A stretch of DNA of 64,000 nt, from the NCBI RefSeq assembly GCF_009176705.1, contig NZ_AP021846.1, positions 2,140,001-2,204,000 of the forward strand. Reading direction: 5' to 3'. Origin of the DNA: Pseudoalteromonas sp. A25. GTDB taxonomy: Bacteria; Pseudomonadota; Gammaproteobacteria; Enterobacterales; Alteromonadaceae. The notes under the pieces were generated by a model, which was not told the origin of the DNA, made no database searches, and worked only from the letters and a program-made list of their open reading frames with translations. The position numbers and the translations under genes are program-made. Shown in pieces: positions 34,137 to 41,755 of the stretch; position 1 is the first letter of the stretch; each line of letters opens with the position of its first letter.

Positions 34137-34802
34137 ATGGCGTTCAATCACTCGTACGAAACCGCTAAGCCGGTAATGTCGACCGTTGAAACAAATAAGG
34201 TATTAAAGAACACGTATTTTCTGCTTGCGATGACACTTGCGTTTAGTGCTATCACAGCAGGTATTTCAATGACAATGGCATTACCACGATTCACAGGCTT
34301 AATCTGCTCTCTTGTTGGATTGGGCTTAATTTTTGTTATTCACAAAAAAGCCAACTCATCTTCTGCAATTGGTTTAGTGTTTTTATTCACTGGTATTATG
34401 GGTTTTGGCTTAGGGCCACTACTTAACCACTACGCTGCAATGCCAAATGGCGGCATGCTTATCACTCAGGCTCTTGGCTCTACTGCTCTGATTTTCTTTG
34501 GCCTATCGGCTTATGCGCTGACCACTAAAAAAGACTTCTCTTTTATGGGTGGCTTTTTAACTGTTGGCTTAATTGTGGTTGTTATTGCAAGTTTAGTTAA
34601 CTTGTTTATCGGTAGCAGTGTTGCTTTTATGGCATTAAATGCCGCTATAGTGCTTATCATGTCTGGTTTCATCTTATATGACACTAGCCGCATCATAAAT
34701 GGTGGTGAAACCAACTATGTCCTAGCTACTGTTGGTTTGTACCTAAACATTTATAACCTCTTTACTTCATTACTTGCTCTTTTAGGCGCAAGTGATGACT
34801 AA
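34137..34802 (+). CDS. yccA: YccA, Bax inhibitor-1 family membrane protein
   Basis: Inner-membrane protein of the BI-1 family, a modulator of the FtsH protease in E. coli. 221 residues from ATG 34137 with AAGGAG ahead; the frame is open 57 codons further upstream but shows no similarity there. Seven hydrophobic helices; conserved NTYFLLAMTLAFSAITAG near the start and the C-terminal LYDTSRIINGGETNYVLATVGLYLNIYNLF segment with its acidic residues. It ends in a terminator at 34823-34847, immediately before tusD. The tRNA-Ser/yccA/tusE grouping matches E. coli. Confidence 0.95.
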   Translation: MAFNHSYETAKPVMSTVETNKVLKNTYFLLAMTLAFSAITAGISMTMALPRFTGLICSLVGLGLIFVIHKKANSSSAIGLVFLFTGIMGFGLGPLLNHYAAMPNGGMLITQALGSTALIFFGLSAYALTTKKDFSFMGGFLTVGLIVVVIASLVNLFIGSSVAFMALNAAIVLIMSGFILYDTSRIINGGETNYVLATVGLYLNIYNLFTSLLALLGASDD

Positions 34803-34822
34803 ACAGTTAGTTCTGTTAGAAT

Positions 34823-34847
34823 AAGCCCCTTATTGGGGCTTTTTTTA
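34823..34847 (+). terminator. Rho-independent terminator after yccA, directly before tusD
   Basis: AAGCCCC (34823-34829) pairs with GGGGCTT (34835-34841) around five bases, followed by T7. Only ten bases separate its end from the tusD start, so tus expression must read through it or use a promoter overlapping it. Confidence 0.88.
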
Positions 34848-34857
34848 TGGGCGTATT

Positions 34858-35211
34858 TTGAGCACATTTGTTTTATCTTTGCATACCGGTATTGCAGATC
34901 ATGACGGATTACAGCGGTTATCGCGTTTTGCTCATGCCACTGTGAACAGCGGTCATCAGGTTGAATGTATTTTTCTATATCAGGATGGTGTTAGCCATGC
35001 TTCACCGTATTTGCAACAGCCGTCCGATGAATTAGATGTCAAAGCAACATGGCAAGCACTCGCCGATTTAGGTATTCCGTTAATGTTATGTGTCACCGCT
35101 GCGCAAAAGCGTGCAATCGATATTAGTCATGAATCGGTGTTTACCGTAGCGGGTTTAGCTGAATTTGCCATGCTTAGCGCCAAAGCAGATAAATGGGTGC
35201 AATTCAAATGA
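34858..35211 (+). CDS. tusD: Sulfurtransferase complex subunit TusD
   Basis: Part of the TusBCD sulfur relay that passes persulfide from TusA to TusE and on to MnmA for 2-thiolation of U34 in tRNA-Lys/Glu/Gln. 117 residues, DsrE fold; the reactive Cys is in MLCVTAAQKR (about residue 78), and SPYLQQPSDELD matches the family. The start is TTG 34858, since the preceding ATG (34847) runs into a stop after four codons. No strong ribosome site is visible. tusC overlaps its stop by four bases (ATGA). Confidence 0.92.
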   Translation: MSTFVLSLHTGIADHDGLQRLSRFAHATVNSGHQVECIFLYQDGVSHASPYLQQPSDELDVKATWQALADLGIPLMLCVTAAQKRAIDISHESVFTVAGLAEFAMLSAKADKWVQFK

Positions 35212-35564
35212 AGAAGATATTAGCGATTAGCACATCCAGCCCCTTTGATGGGCAAAAGATACGTGATGCACTTGATACAACTTTGATATATGCAGCTATC
35301 GATCAGAATATCTCTTGGCTGCTATTAGACAGCGCTGTACTTGCCTTAAAAAAGGGCCAATCAGCAGCGCATTTAGGCCTAAAAGACCACTTTAAAGCAA
35401 TCAAAACGCTAGAAATATACGATGTCGAGCAGGTATACATTTGCGAACAAGCCAAGGCAAAGTATCACCTAACCGATGACCAATTGAGCGTCAATGTCAT
35501 CACTTTAAATAAACCGCAGCAACAAGCATTAATACAACAACAAGACTTCGTGGTAACGCTATGA
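35208..35564 (+). CDS. tusC: Sulfurtransferase complex subunit TusC
   Basis: DsrF-like subunit of the TusBCD complex. 118 residues from ATG 35208, which overlaps the tusD stop in ATGA; an upstream in-frame ATG at 35193 lies inside tusD and is disfavoured. Seen: MKKILAISTSSPFDGQKIRDALD and LLDSAVLALKKGQ, matching the family. tusB overlaps its stop by four bases, so the three subunits are translated in tight coupling, as in E. coli (where the operon is elsewhere on the chromosome). Confidence 0.92.
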   Translation: MKKILAISTSSPFDGQKIRDALDTTLIYAAIDQNISWLLLDSAVLALKKGQSAAHLGLKDHFKAIKTLEIYDVEQVYICEQAKAKYHLTDDQLSVNVITLNKPQQQALIQQQDFVVTL

Positions 35565-35833
35565 GTATAGGAACAATACATATATTTTCTAAACCCGCAT
35601 CCTACTACAATAGCTTACAGATAGAGCAACTTTTAGCTAATAACGATGTAGTATTGCTCACAGCTGATGCATGCTATGATCATGCCACTTACAGGCAACT
35701 TCCTGCTAAAGGCTATATGCTCTCTCACTGTGCCCTTGCAAGGGGCATAGCAACAGATTATGGCTACACCTTAATCGATGATAATGAGTGGGTTACGCTT
35801 ATAGATAACGCTGAAAAATCAATTACTTGGTAA
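35561..35833 (+). CDS. tusB: Sulfurtransferase complex subunit TusB
   Basis: DsrH-like subunit. 90 residues, with IHIFSKPASYYNSLQIEQLL at the start and the middle segment DVVLLTADACYDH typical of the family. Start ATG overlaps the tusC stop. The next gene, tusE, begins three bases after its stop, so the acceptor TusE is made in the same operon as its donor complex, unlike E. coli where tusE is separate. Confidence 0.9.
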   Translation: MSIGTIHIFSKPASYYNSLQIEQLLANNDVVLLTADACYDHATYRQLPAKGYMLSHCALARGIATDYGYTLIDDNEWVTLIDNAEKSITW

Positions 35834-35836
35834 AAA

Positions 35837-36166
35837 ATGCTGGAATTAAACAATCAATCAATAGAAACTGACAAACAAGGATACTTGCTTGATCATACTC
35901 AATGGACCCCTGAGCTTGCTCCCATTATTGCTGAGCAAGAAGGCATCACATTGACTGAGGCCCATTGGGAAGTAGTTAACTTTGTACGTGACTTTTACGA
36001 AGAATACAGTACCAGCCCAGCAATACGTATGTTGGTTAAGGCCATGGCGAAAGCGCTGGGAGAAGATAAAGGAAACAGCATGTATTTATACAAATTGTTT
36101 CCCAAGGGCCCAGCAAAACAAGCTACAAAAATTGCAGGTTTACCAAAGCCAGCAAGGTGTATTTAA
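35837..36166 (+). CDS. tusE: Sulfur relay protein TusE (DsrC family)
   Basis: Accepts sulfur from TusD and delivers it to MnmA. 109 residues; the C-terminus GLPKPARCI carries the conserved penultimate Cys that bears the persulfide, and the family stretch [27 protein letters not shown] is clear. It starts three bases after tusB. A 15-bp inverted repeat (36192-36265) lies between this gene and the convergent yjdM. Confidence 0.95.
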   Translation: MLELNNQSIETDKQGYLLDHTQWTPELAPIIAEQEGITLTEAHWEVVNFVRDFYEEYSTSPAIRMLVKAMAKALGEDKGNSMYLYKLFPKGPAKQATKIAGLPKPARCI

Positions 36167-36191
36167 TTACACGCTGGATTGAGTACGGTCT

Positions 36192-36265
36192 TTAAAGCGG
36201 CGTTTAATGGGGTGAATAATGTTTAACTTCAGCTCATGTTATTTTCGATATAAACGCCGCTTTAA
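36192..36265. repeat. Long inverted repeat between tusE and yjdM
   Basis: Perfect 15-bp arms at 36192-36206 and 36251-36265 (TTAAAGCGGCGTTTA and complement), 44-base spacer. It lies between convergent genes, so it may serve as a transcription or mRNA 3'-end structure; there is no clean T-tract on either strand. Confidence 0.5.
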
Positions 36266-36270
36266 GGTAT

Positions 36271-36606
36271 TTAGGCCTTTTTCACAAATTTCGCCGTTAC
36301 CATCATTTCACCTATCCCATCAACCTTACAGTCTAACTCATGATCCTTTTTATCTAACACCCGTCTCACAACGGCCTTTGTACCAATTTTTATTACTTGA
36401 GAGCTGCCTTTAATTTTCAGATCTTTAACAACCGTTACTTTATCGCCATCCGCCAATAAAGAGCCGTTTGCATCTTTTACGTTAACCGTGTCATCTTCGC
36501 TAACTTGCGAAGGGTTCCACTCATGAGCACACTCTGGACATACAAAGTTGTCCTGATCTTGATAAACATATTCTGAATGACATTTTGGACAAGGAGGTAA
36601 AGACAT
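36271..36606 (-). CDS. yjdM: YjdM (PhnA-like) zinc-ribbon protein
   Basis: 111-residue cytoplasmic protein formerly called PhnA; its role is uncertain. N-terminal zinc ribbon with CPKCHSEYVYQDQDNFVCPEC (four Cys, residues about 6-27) and a C-terminal SH3-like domain (DANGSLLADGDKVTVVKDLKIKGSS to VTAKFVKKA). Length and motifs match E. coli YjdM (111 aa). Single gene, convergent with tusE. Its promoter must lie in 36607-36850. Confidence 0.92.
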   Translation of the reverse strand: MSLPPCPKCHSEYVYQDQDNFVCPECAHEWNPSQVSEDDTVNVKDANGSLLADGDKVTVVKDLKIKGSSQVIKIGTKAVVRRVLDKKDHELDCKVDGIGEMMVTAKFVKKA

Positions 36607-36907
36607 ACACTACAACTCTGGTTATTTATTAAGAACAATTCTCTATGAAAGAGAGTGAATATAGCGCAACTATATCACTGAATACATGATGACTGTACTG
36701 TCTACTATCCCTTTATTGACATCCGCTCTAAATTTAAGTTTTAAAACCTAGCTCGGTAATCGCACTGAATTCTCATTGCTCAAGAGAATCTAATGTTAAA
36801 GAGAAGATCAGGTTATGGGTTTTAAAGTGGGTCGAAATTTTTTCTGCAAGATTTTAGGTATGTAAAAAACCTTTTTACATACCCAAAACCCAGGAAGATG
36901 TACATTA
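36607..36907. other. Gene-free stretch between yjdM and the lipoprotein gene
   Basis: No coding signal. It holds the presumed yjdM promoter, a weak ATTCTC/GAGAAT dyad (36769-36789) and the lipoprotein terminator (36857-36883). Confidence 0.6.
36857..36883 (-). terminator. Hairpin terminator of the lipoprotein gene
   Basis: Twelve-base arms GGTATGTAAAAA and TTTTTACATACC (36857-36868, 36872-36883) with a three-base loop, 24 bases after the stop. The stem is AT-rich and the following T-run is short, so efficiency is uncertain. Confidence 0.65.
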
Positions 36908-39418
36908 TTAGTACTTAGTACATGCCTGCCCTACCGTAGGTCGACCAGTAGTATCTTTCGTATAATTGTATTGATAATTCACACCCTCTTTTGTTAACAC
37001 CAGTTGATCCGGTGTAACGTCATACGCTTCATTAACTTTTCCATCTTCAGGAAGTTCAGGAACTTGCTCCCACTTACCATCGTAAAAATTACAAGCGACA
37101 CCATAAGTAAAATTATATGTAATTACCCCTTCATTAGCAGACCATTGAAATTCCATATATAGGCCATCAATTATAGGGGTTGACGCACTCCAGTTGCGTA
37201 TATAACCCGTTCCTTGAGTCTGAGAACCAGAATAATTAATGAGAGCTACACGATGTCCTGCTCCGCTTTTTCTCTGCCAGCTACCCAAAAGGTTAGGAGT
37301 TCTGACTCCAAAGCCATATGTTAATTTGTTCGATACAAAACTACCGTCAGAAAGACCATGCGTTAAAATACCACTAAAAGCGTCATCGTTATAAACACTA
37401 AACACAATTTTATCTTCATCAAGGCTTCTCACATTGACACGGACCTCCTCACCGCTATCATCAAAAAGCTTGATTCTATAAGGGTACGCATTACTAATGT
37501 TTTTACCATTTAAGGTATATTCAATATAATCGCCTTTAACATGGTTTTGAAACGGCTCATTTGCTTCAACTGTTGAAAAGTCTTGTAACTTGGATACTTG
37601 AGGCTTTAGTGAGATTTTCTTTTCTTGATATTTTGCAAAACTACTATTCACACATGACTTATACTGATTGTGCATACCGCATCTAATGAGACTTTCGTTT
37701 GCATAACGATGTAGTGTCAGCTTAAATTGGTCGTTTTCCCAACTTACATTACCAAGCTCCAGCTTCTCAAACTCACTCTTATGATTTTCATTTTTAAGCC
37801 TTTGTTTTAATTCAAGTGGTAATTCATCTGACAATACTAGGTCTTCAAGCTTCTTGCTTGCAGAAACCCATAATTGAGCATAATAGCGATTATCTTTACC
37901 ATCAAATTCGGCTTCTTTTCCGTATACTGTTTTTAATGTGTATTTCGTTTTAATCTCGTGAGTGTTAAACGTTAAACATTTAAGCTCTTCGTTATTTATC
38001 ACACAATACTTAATAGATGGGTCTAAATCTTGAGGCGCGGTGATACATTGGTTTTTATTTGTAACGACATTGAAAACTTCAAACTGACCCTCAGAACACT
38101 TCACTTCAACTAACTCGTTGTCATCGTTGTAATATCCATCGTTACGCTCAAACAAGTTCGTTTCAGTGATGTAAGTACCGATTTCTTTTTTGTCTATTAT
38201 TTCATAATCGAGTTTTGCTAAAGTCTCTATATCAAGTACCATTTTAATATCATACTGGCTATTACCTGTAATAAAATATTCAAGAAGGCCATTATTTATA
38301 CGAGCACCATATGCATCATAAAGGCACAATCGTTTGTTTACTTCATTAATATAGATGCACATTTTAAGATCTAGACTTCTAGTTTTAAGTCTTCCACTTT
38401 CCAAGTAGTTAAAATCGTAATTATTGTTATGTTTATTATTAGAAATAATATAAAAGTCGTCATTTTCGACTATGGCTGTGCCATGATAAAAATAGTTATA
38501 TGGGTTACCAAAGTTCGTTACAAGTTGATCCGCCCTGTATAATCTATTTCCCTCTTTAGTTTGCGTTGTCTTTGTTGTTAAATTATAGACGTTAACATTC
38601 GAGTAATAGATGGTAAACGCATTAGGTAATTTATAAATATTTTGATCTATTTTTGAGAACACACCAGAGACTGCTCGGCTCATCCCATAAAAAGGCTGAT
38701 ATGCGACATTATCTTGTAATGAAAGTGCTAACCCTGATATTTCAATCTTTTCATTTGCAAACGGGTAAGTCGGGTATCCATTTTTATACGCAACAACACC
38801 AACAGAATAATTACCATAACTGGATATGTTAGCTGTCAAAGACAACTTCTTTTCATTGGTTACTAAGCTCGTATCTGAAGAACTGTCAGCCAATTGCTTA
38901 TCTAATGTAAAACATTGCACTTGCTCTGAGTCAGGATATTCAACAGGAGAGCCCCAACGCTCATGTAGTGCAATATCTGAAGTGTGTGTTTTAAGGATCT
39001 TGCTTTTTTTGTTGTCTGAGGAGTAGCTCTCTTTTTCGTAATAATAGCCTTCTCTATAACCCGTAAAGCATACCTTTTCATAATCACTTAACGTTTCAGA
39101 AAAGTCTGCGCTTGCAAGTGTTAATGTTAACTCTGTTGGCGCAGTTTCACTTGTGAGTTCTACATTAAAGTCTAATTTTGCTGGTTCTGGTGTGCCAGAG
39201 CCACCATTATCATCTGAGCCACCATTATCATCTGAGCCACCATTATCATCTGAGCCACCATTGCCACCTGATCCACCAGTAGCAGAACCACCACTACCGT
39301 TAGACCCGTTACCATTTTCGATCTGAGTGTTGTTGTCTGAGTGCTCATTACTGCTAGAGCCGCCACATGCACTTAAAAGTGATAAGAGCAAAAGACAAGA
39401 TAATACCGTTTTATTCAT
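36908..39418 (-). CDS. Large hypothetical lipoprotein with Gly/Ser/Asp/Asn repeat linker
   Basis: 836 residues, not recognised. ATG 39418 with GGGGGA ahead begins a lipoprotein signal MNKTVLSCLLLLSLLSACGG; the lipid-bearing Cys is residue 18. Residues about 19-80 form a low-complexity linker of G, S, N and D, including three exact GGSDDN units (see 39201-39254). The long remainder is probably a cell-surface or periplasmic domain made of strands, with scattered cysteines (CFTGYREGYYYE, KYCVINNEELKC, RCGMHNQYKSC). The N-terminal Gly-Gly after Cys does not suggest inner-membrane retention. Single gene, own terminator. Confidence 0.75.
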   Translation of the reverse strand: MNKTVLSCLLLLSLLSACGGSSSNEHSDNNTQIENGNGSNGSGGSATGGSGGNGGSDDNGGSDDNGGSDDNGGSGTPEPAKLDFNVELTSETAPTELTLTLASADFSETLSDYEKVCFTGYREGYYYEKESYSSDNKKSKILKTHTSDIALHERWGSPVEYPDSEQVQCFTLDKQLADSSSDTSLVTNEKKLSLTANISSYGNYSVGVVAYKNGYPTYPFANEKIEISGLALSLQDNVAYQPFYGMSRAVSGVFSKIDQNIYKLPNAFTIYYSNVNVYNLTTKTTQTKEGNRLYRADQLVTNFGNPYNYFYHGTAIVENDDFYIISNNKHNNNYDFNYLESGRLKTRSLDLKMCIYINEVNKRLCLYDAYGARINNGLLEYFITGNSQYDIKMVLDIETLAKLDYEIIDKKEIGTYITETNLFERNDGYYNDDNELVEVKCSEGQFEVFNVVTNKNQCITAPQDLDPSIKYCVINNEELKCLTFNTHEIKTKYTLKTVYGKEAEFDGKDNRYYAQLWVSASKKLEDLVLSDELPLELKQRLKNENHKSEFEKLELGNVSWENDQFKLTLHRYANESLIRCGMHNQYKSCVNSSFAKYQEKKISLKPQVSKLQDFSTVEANEPFQNHVKGDYIEYTLNGKNISNAYPYRIKLFDDSGEEVRVNVRSLDEDKIVFSVYNDDAFSGILTHGLSDGSFVSNKLTYGFGVRTPNLLGSWQRKSGAGHRVALINYSGSQTQGTGYIRNWSASTPIIDGLYMEFQWSANEGVITYNFTYGVACNFYDGKWEQVPELPEDGKVNEAYDVTPDQLVLTKEGVNYQYNYTKDTTGRPTVGQACTKY
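39201..39254. repeat. Three exact 18-bp tandem repeats in the lipoprotein gene
   Basis: CCACCATTATCATCTGAG occurs three times in a row, encoding GGSDDN units on the minus strand. A diverged fourth unit follows. The unit length is a multiple of three, so copy-number change would keep the frame. Confidence 0.93.
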
Positions 39419-39905
39419 GAATCCCCCTTTGAAAATATCGCGGATTCTAGCTAAAGCCGAACAAACATCAACAAATAAAGTAATCCCAAACCAACCATTA
39501 ATGCAAAAAACCAAACAAAACAAAGCTTAAGTAACAGACCGAATTGTAAACACTTGTAAACAACCAAAGAGCGTGCGTTAATACGCAGAGGTCTAATAGG
39601 CTTACTTCATTGCTTATGCAGAAGTAGCCCGCCGTGATTGAAGTAACCGTACGAATTCAACTAGTCTTTTTATGCTAAGGTACATTATCTACAGTTAGTT
39701 AAAACCGTCGTTATTAATGCCAATGAATAAATTCCAACTCAGCTAATGTACACGTTAATCTCTTAAGATGATTAATTACTGCGAGGGCTAGTAATAATAG
39801 ATTATAGATGAAGGTATTTTTTACAGGCGAGTTTTTGAATATCTTACATTAAAATCGCTACCAGTATAACTTGGACGCTACATGCAAAACTTTCTGATAT
39901 ATAGC
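39419..39905. other. Gene-free stretch upstream of the lipoprotein gene
   Basis: About 490 bases without a plausible gene. The right-hand bases next to 39419 must hold the lipoprotein promoter. I see no clear operator, repeat or RNA gene in the remainder. Confidence 0.55.
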
Positions 39906-39933
39906 AAAGTGCCCAGCAATTGCTGGGCACTTT
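39906..39933. terminator. 28-bp perfect palindrome, terminator of fklB
   Basis: AAAGTGCCCAGCAA followed by its exact complement, centred at 39919/39920. It lies 28 bases after the fklB stop. The stem is GC-rich (GTGCCCAGC) but the T-run after it is only three on the minus strand and four on the plus strand. Confidence 0.75.
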
Positions 39934-39960
39934 TAACACTTTAAAAATCGCAGTTTACGA

Positions 39961-40578
39961 TTATAAAACGTCTAGTAATTCAACATCGAATACTAGTGTT
40001 GAGAATGGAGCGATTGCAGCGCCCGCACCACGTTCACCATAAGCAAGCTCATGCGGTACATATAAGCGCCACTTAGAACCCGCAGGCATAAGTTGTAATG
40101 CTTCTGTCCAGCCTTTAATAACACCATTTACTGGAAATTCTGCTGGCTCGCCACGATCATAAGAGCTGTCAAATACAGTGCCGTTGATAAGCGTGCCGTG
40201 ATAATGTACACGTACTTTTGAGTCAGCATTTGGTTTTGTACCTTCACCTGTGCTGATCACTTCATATTGAAGACCTGATTCAGTTACAGTGATCTCAGCG
40301 CGCTTTGCATTTTCTTCTAAGAACGCGATACCTTCAGCTGCTAACACTTTAGCTTCTTCTTCACGACGAGCTTGGATCTCAGTGTTAATTTTCTCAAAAG
40401 CAGCTTGGATCTCTGGGATCTCAACACGGAACGCGTCACCCGCGTATGCGTCTTTCATTCCCTCAAATACTGAGTGCAAGTTAAGACCTTCAAAAGGATT
40501 CGCTTTTAATTGCTCACCCATTTGTAAGCCGATTCCGTAGCTTGCTTTTTCAGCATCTGTATTAAATAAATCTGACAT
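39961..40578 (-). CDS. fklB: FKBP-type peptidyl-prolyl isomerase FklB
   Basis: Cytoplasmic prolyl isomerase (FKBP22 type). 205 residues (E. coli 206). N-terminal dimerisation helices (about 1-95: KASYGIGLQMGEQL, LNLHSVFEGMKDAY, EGIAFLEENAK), then the FKBP domain with VRVHYHGTLINGTVFDSSYDRG, FPVNGVIKGWTEALQLM and YVPHELAYGERG. No signal peptide. It has its own promoter (extended -10 at 40622-40627) and terminator. Confidence 0.96.
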   Translation of the reverse strand: MSDLFNTDAEKASYGIGLQMGEQLKANPFEGLNLHSVFEGMKDAYAGDAFRVEIPEIQAAFEKINTEIQARREEEAKVLAAEGIAFLEENAKRAEITVTESGLQYEVISTGEGTKPNADSKVRVHYHGTLINGTVFDSSYDRGEPAEFPVNGVIKGWTEALQLMPAGSKWRLYVPHELAYGERGAGAAIAPFSTLVFDVELLDVL

Positions 40579-40621
40579 AAGTTAATTCACTTTAGTTTCT
40601 ATTAAAAGACGCGCGCAGTGT

Positions 40622-40630
40622 ATCATAGCA
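40622..40630 (-). promoter_or_regulatory. Extended -10 promoter of fklB
   Basis: Minus-strand TGCTATGAT (TATGAT at 40622-40627) followed by a GC-rich start region (ACACTGCGCGCG), 44 bases before the ATG. No good -35 is seen, which the TGn extension can offset. Confidence 0.5.
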
Positions 40631-40650
40631 AGCTATGAGTTTAAACGGAC

Positions 40651-41019
40651 TTACTTGTCCGCATCATGTTGAGGAAGCTTGACCTTTGCGATCAAAAAGG
40701 TCGCTAACGGTAAACTTACACATAAACCTAAACCAAGCTCAAAACTGTACTGTGTAAGGCGCTGCGTAAAATAATAACCAAAACCAACAACGCCCGTAAC
40801 ACTAATTACGATAGACGCTAACAATGGCCAGACTTTTTCGTATTTTCTTATTAAGTGCCCAACAAGTAGACAAAATACAAAGGTAAGCGAGAGCGTCTTT
40901 ATTAACGTGGGATCTTGCTGGCCATCAATTGCTAAACGCAACGCCATTTCTAAGCCACTCAGATAAAAGAAGCCAAATACTATCCACAAACTAGCATGTT
41001 TTACTACTAATGCTGACAT
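40651..41019 (-). CDS. Hypothetical four-helix membrane protein
   Basis: 122 residues from ATG 41019, chosen because GGAGG lies five bases upstream; an upstream TTG at 41031 is less likely. Four hydrophobic segments (about 8-25, 42-57, 64-84 and 96-112), few charged residues between them: a small inner-membrane protein, family not recognised. It begins 17 bases after the terminator of tRNA-Ser copy 2, so it needs its own promoter or tRNA read-through. Confidence 0.7.
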   Translation of the reverse strand: MSALVVKHASLWIVFGFFYLSGLEMALRLAIDGQQDPTLIKTLSLTFVFCLLVGHLIRKYEKVWPLLASIVISVTGVVGFGYYFTQRLTQYSFELGLGLCVSLPLATFLIAKVKLPQHDADK

Positions 41020-41035
41020 AACTGCCTCCAAAACG

Positions 41036-41061
41036 AAAAAAACCGCCAGTAAGGCGGTTTT
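41036..41061 (-). terminator. Rho-independent terminator of tRNA-Ser copy 2
   Basis: AAACCGCC (41040-41047) pairs with GGCGGTTT (41053-41060), T-tract on the minus strand, 11 bases after the tRNA. Confidence 0.92.
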
Positions 41062-41071
41062 GGGAATGAGG

Positions 41072-41162
41072 TGGCGGAGAGATAGGGATTTGAACCCTAG
41101 ATACGCTATTAACGTATGCCGGTTTTCAAGACCGGTGCTTTCAACCGCTCAGCCATCTCTCC
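41072..41162 (-). tRNA. tRNA-Ser(UGA), copy 2
   Basis: Identical over 91 bases to the tRNA at 33809-33899, including the encoded CCA and anticodon TGA. Flanking DNA differs between the two, so only the gene itself has been conserved. It has its own promoter (41176-41204) and terminator. Confidence 0.98.
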
Positions 41163-41175
41163 GTTGTTGGCGCGC

Positions 41176-41204
41176 ATATTAGTGGTTTTAAAGGGCGCTG
41201 TAAA
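41176..41204 (-). promoter_or_regulatory. Promoter of tRNA-Ser copy 2
   Basis: On the minus strand: -35 TTTACA (41199-41204), 17-base spacer, -10 TAATAT (41176-41181), then discriminator GCGCGCC. Same -10, spacing and GC-rich discriminator as copy 1. Confidence 0.8.
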
Positions 41205-41229
41205 GGCTTGAGTCTAGTTTTTTGCAAAT

Positions 41230-41610
41230 TCAATAATATTGCTTTGGCCTTTTTGCAAACCATGCGCATAAAATACACAACAACATACTCATCGCTAAAA
41301 CTAATACCCCTTTAAAAACTGCAATCGAAAATTTCTCAATAGGTAGCAAAGCATCAAGTAAAGGCGGGAAAAAAGAAAAGATACCAATAAAAAGGAGCAC
41401 CTTAAAAGCTCTAAAGAACTCAAAGCGTTTACTGTAATTCATCCAAATAGCAATCGCTAAAACTAATAAGCTCGGTGCAGTAAACGCCAATAATTGCTGT
41501 TGAGTTAGGCTTAAAACATAACTACTCAATAGACAACCAATTACACCCCAAATTAGCCAAGTCGACCAACGCTCTTTTTCTTTTAAGAATAAATTCCCCA
41601 TGCCCACCAT
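41230..41610 (-). CDS. Hypothetical four-helix membrane protein
   Basis: 126 residues from ATG 41610; an ATG three codons later (41601) with GGTGGG just ahead is equally possible, and the frame is open further upstream without support. After a charged N-terminus (LKEKERWSTW) come four hydrophobic segments (about 16-35, 40-58, 65-88 and 95-118). Not recognised. It is a single gene between trhO and tRNA-Ser copy 2. Confidence 0.65.
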   Translation of the reverse strand: MVGMGNLFLKEKERWSTWLIWGVIGCLLSSYVLSLTQQQLLAFTAPSLLVLAIAIWMNYSKRFEFFRAFKVLLFIGIFSFFPPLLDALLPIEKFSIAVFKGVLVLAMSMLLCILCAWFAKRPKQYY

Positions 41611-41702
41611 CTTATTATTGTTATATTGGACACAATTAGCGTAACAAACAACCGACCGTTCAAGCAACCGTAAAAAAGCATTATATTGGTTGCAAAAGCA
41701 AC

Positions 41703-41735
41703 AAAAAAGCCCCAACTAAACGCTGAGGCTTTTTT
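41703..41735 (-). terminator. Rho-independent terminator of trhO
   Basis: AAAAAAGCC (41703-41711) pairs with GGCTTTTTT (41727-41735); on the minus strand the stem extends with further G-U pairs and is followed by T6. It ends 20 bases after the trhO stop. Confidence 0.85.
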
Positions 41736-41755
41736 AACTAAAAACCGATACTCAA

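Noticed and set aside
39201..39254. Short tandem repeats as a possible CRISPR array
   Set aside because: The 18-bp units are contiguous without spacers and encode a Gly/Ser/Asp/Asn linker.
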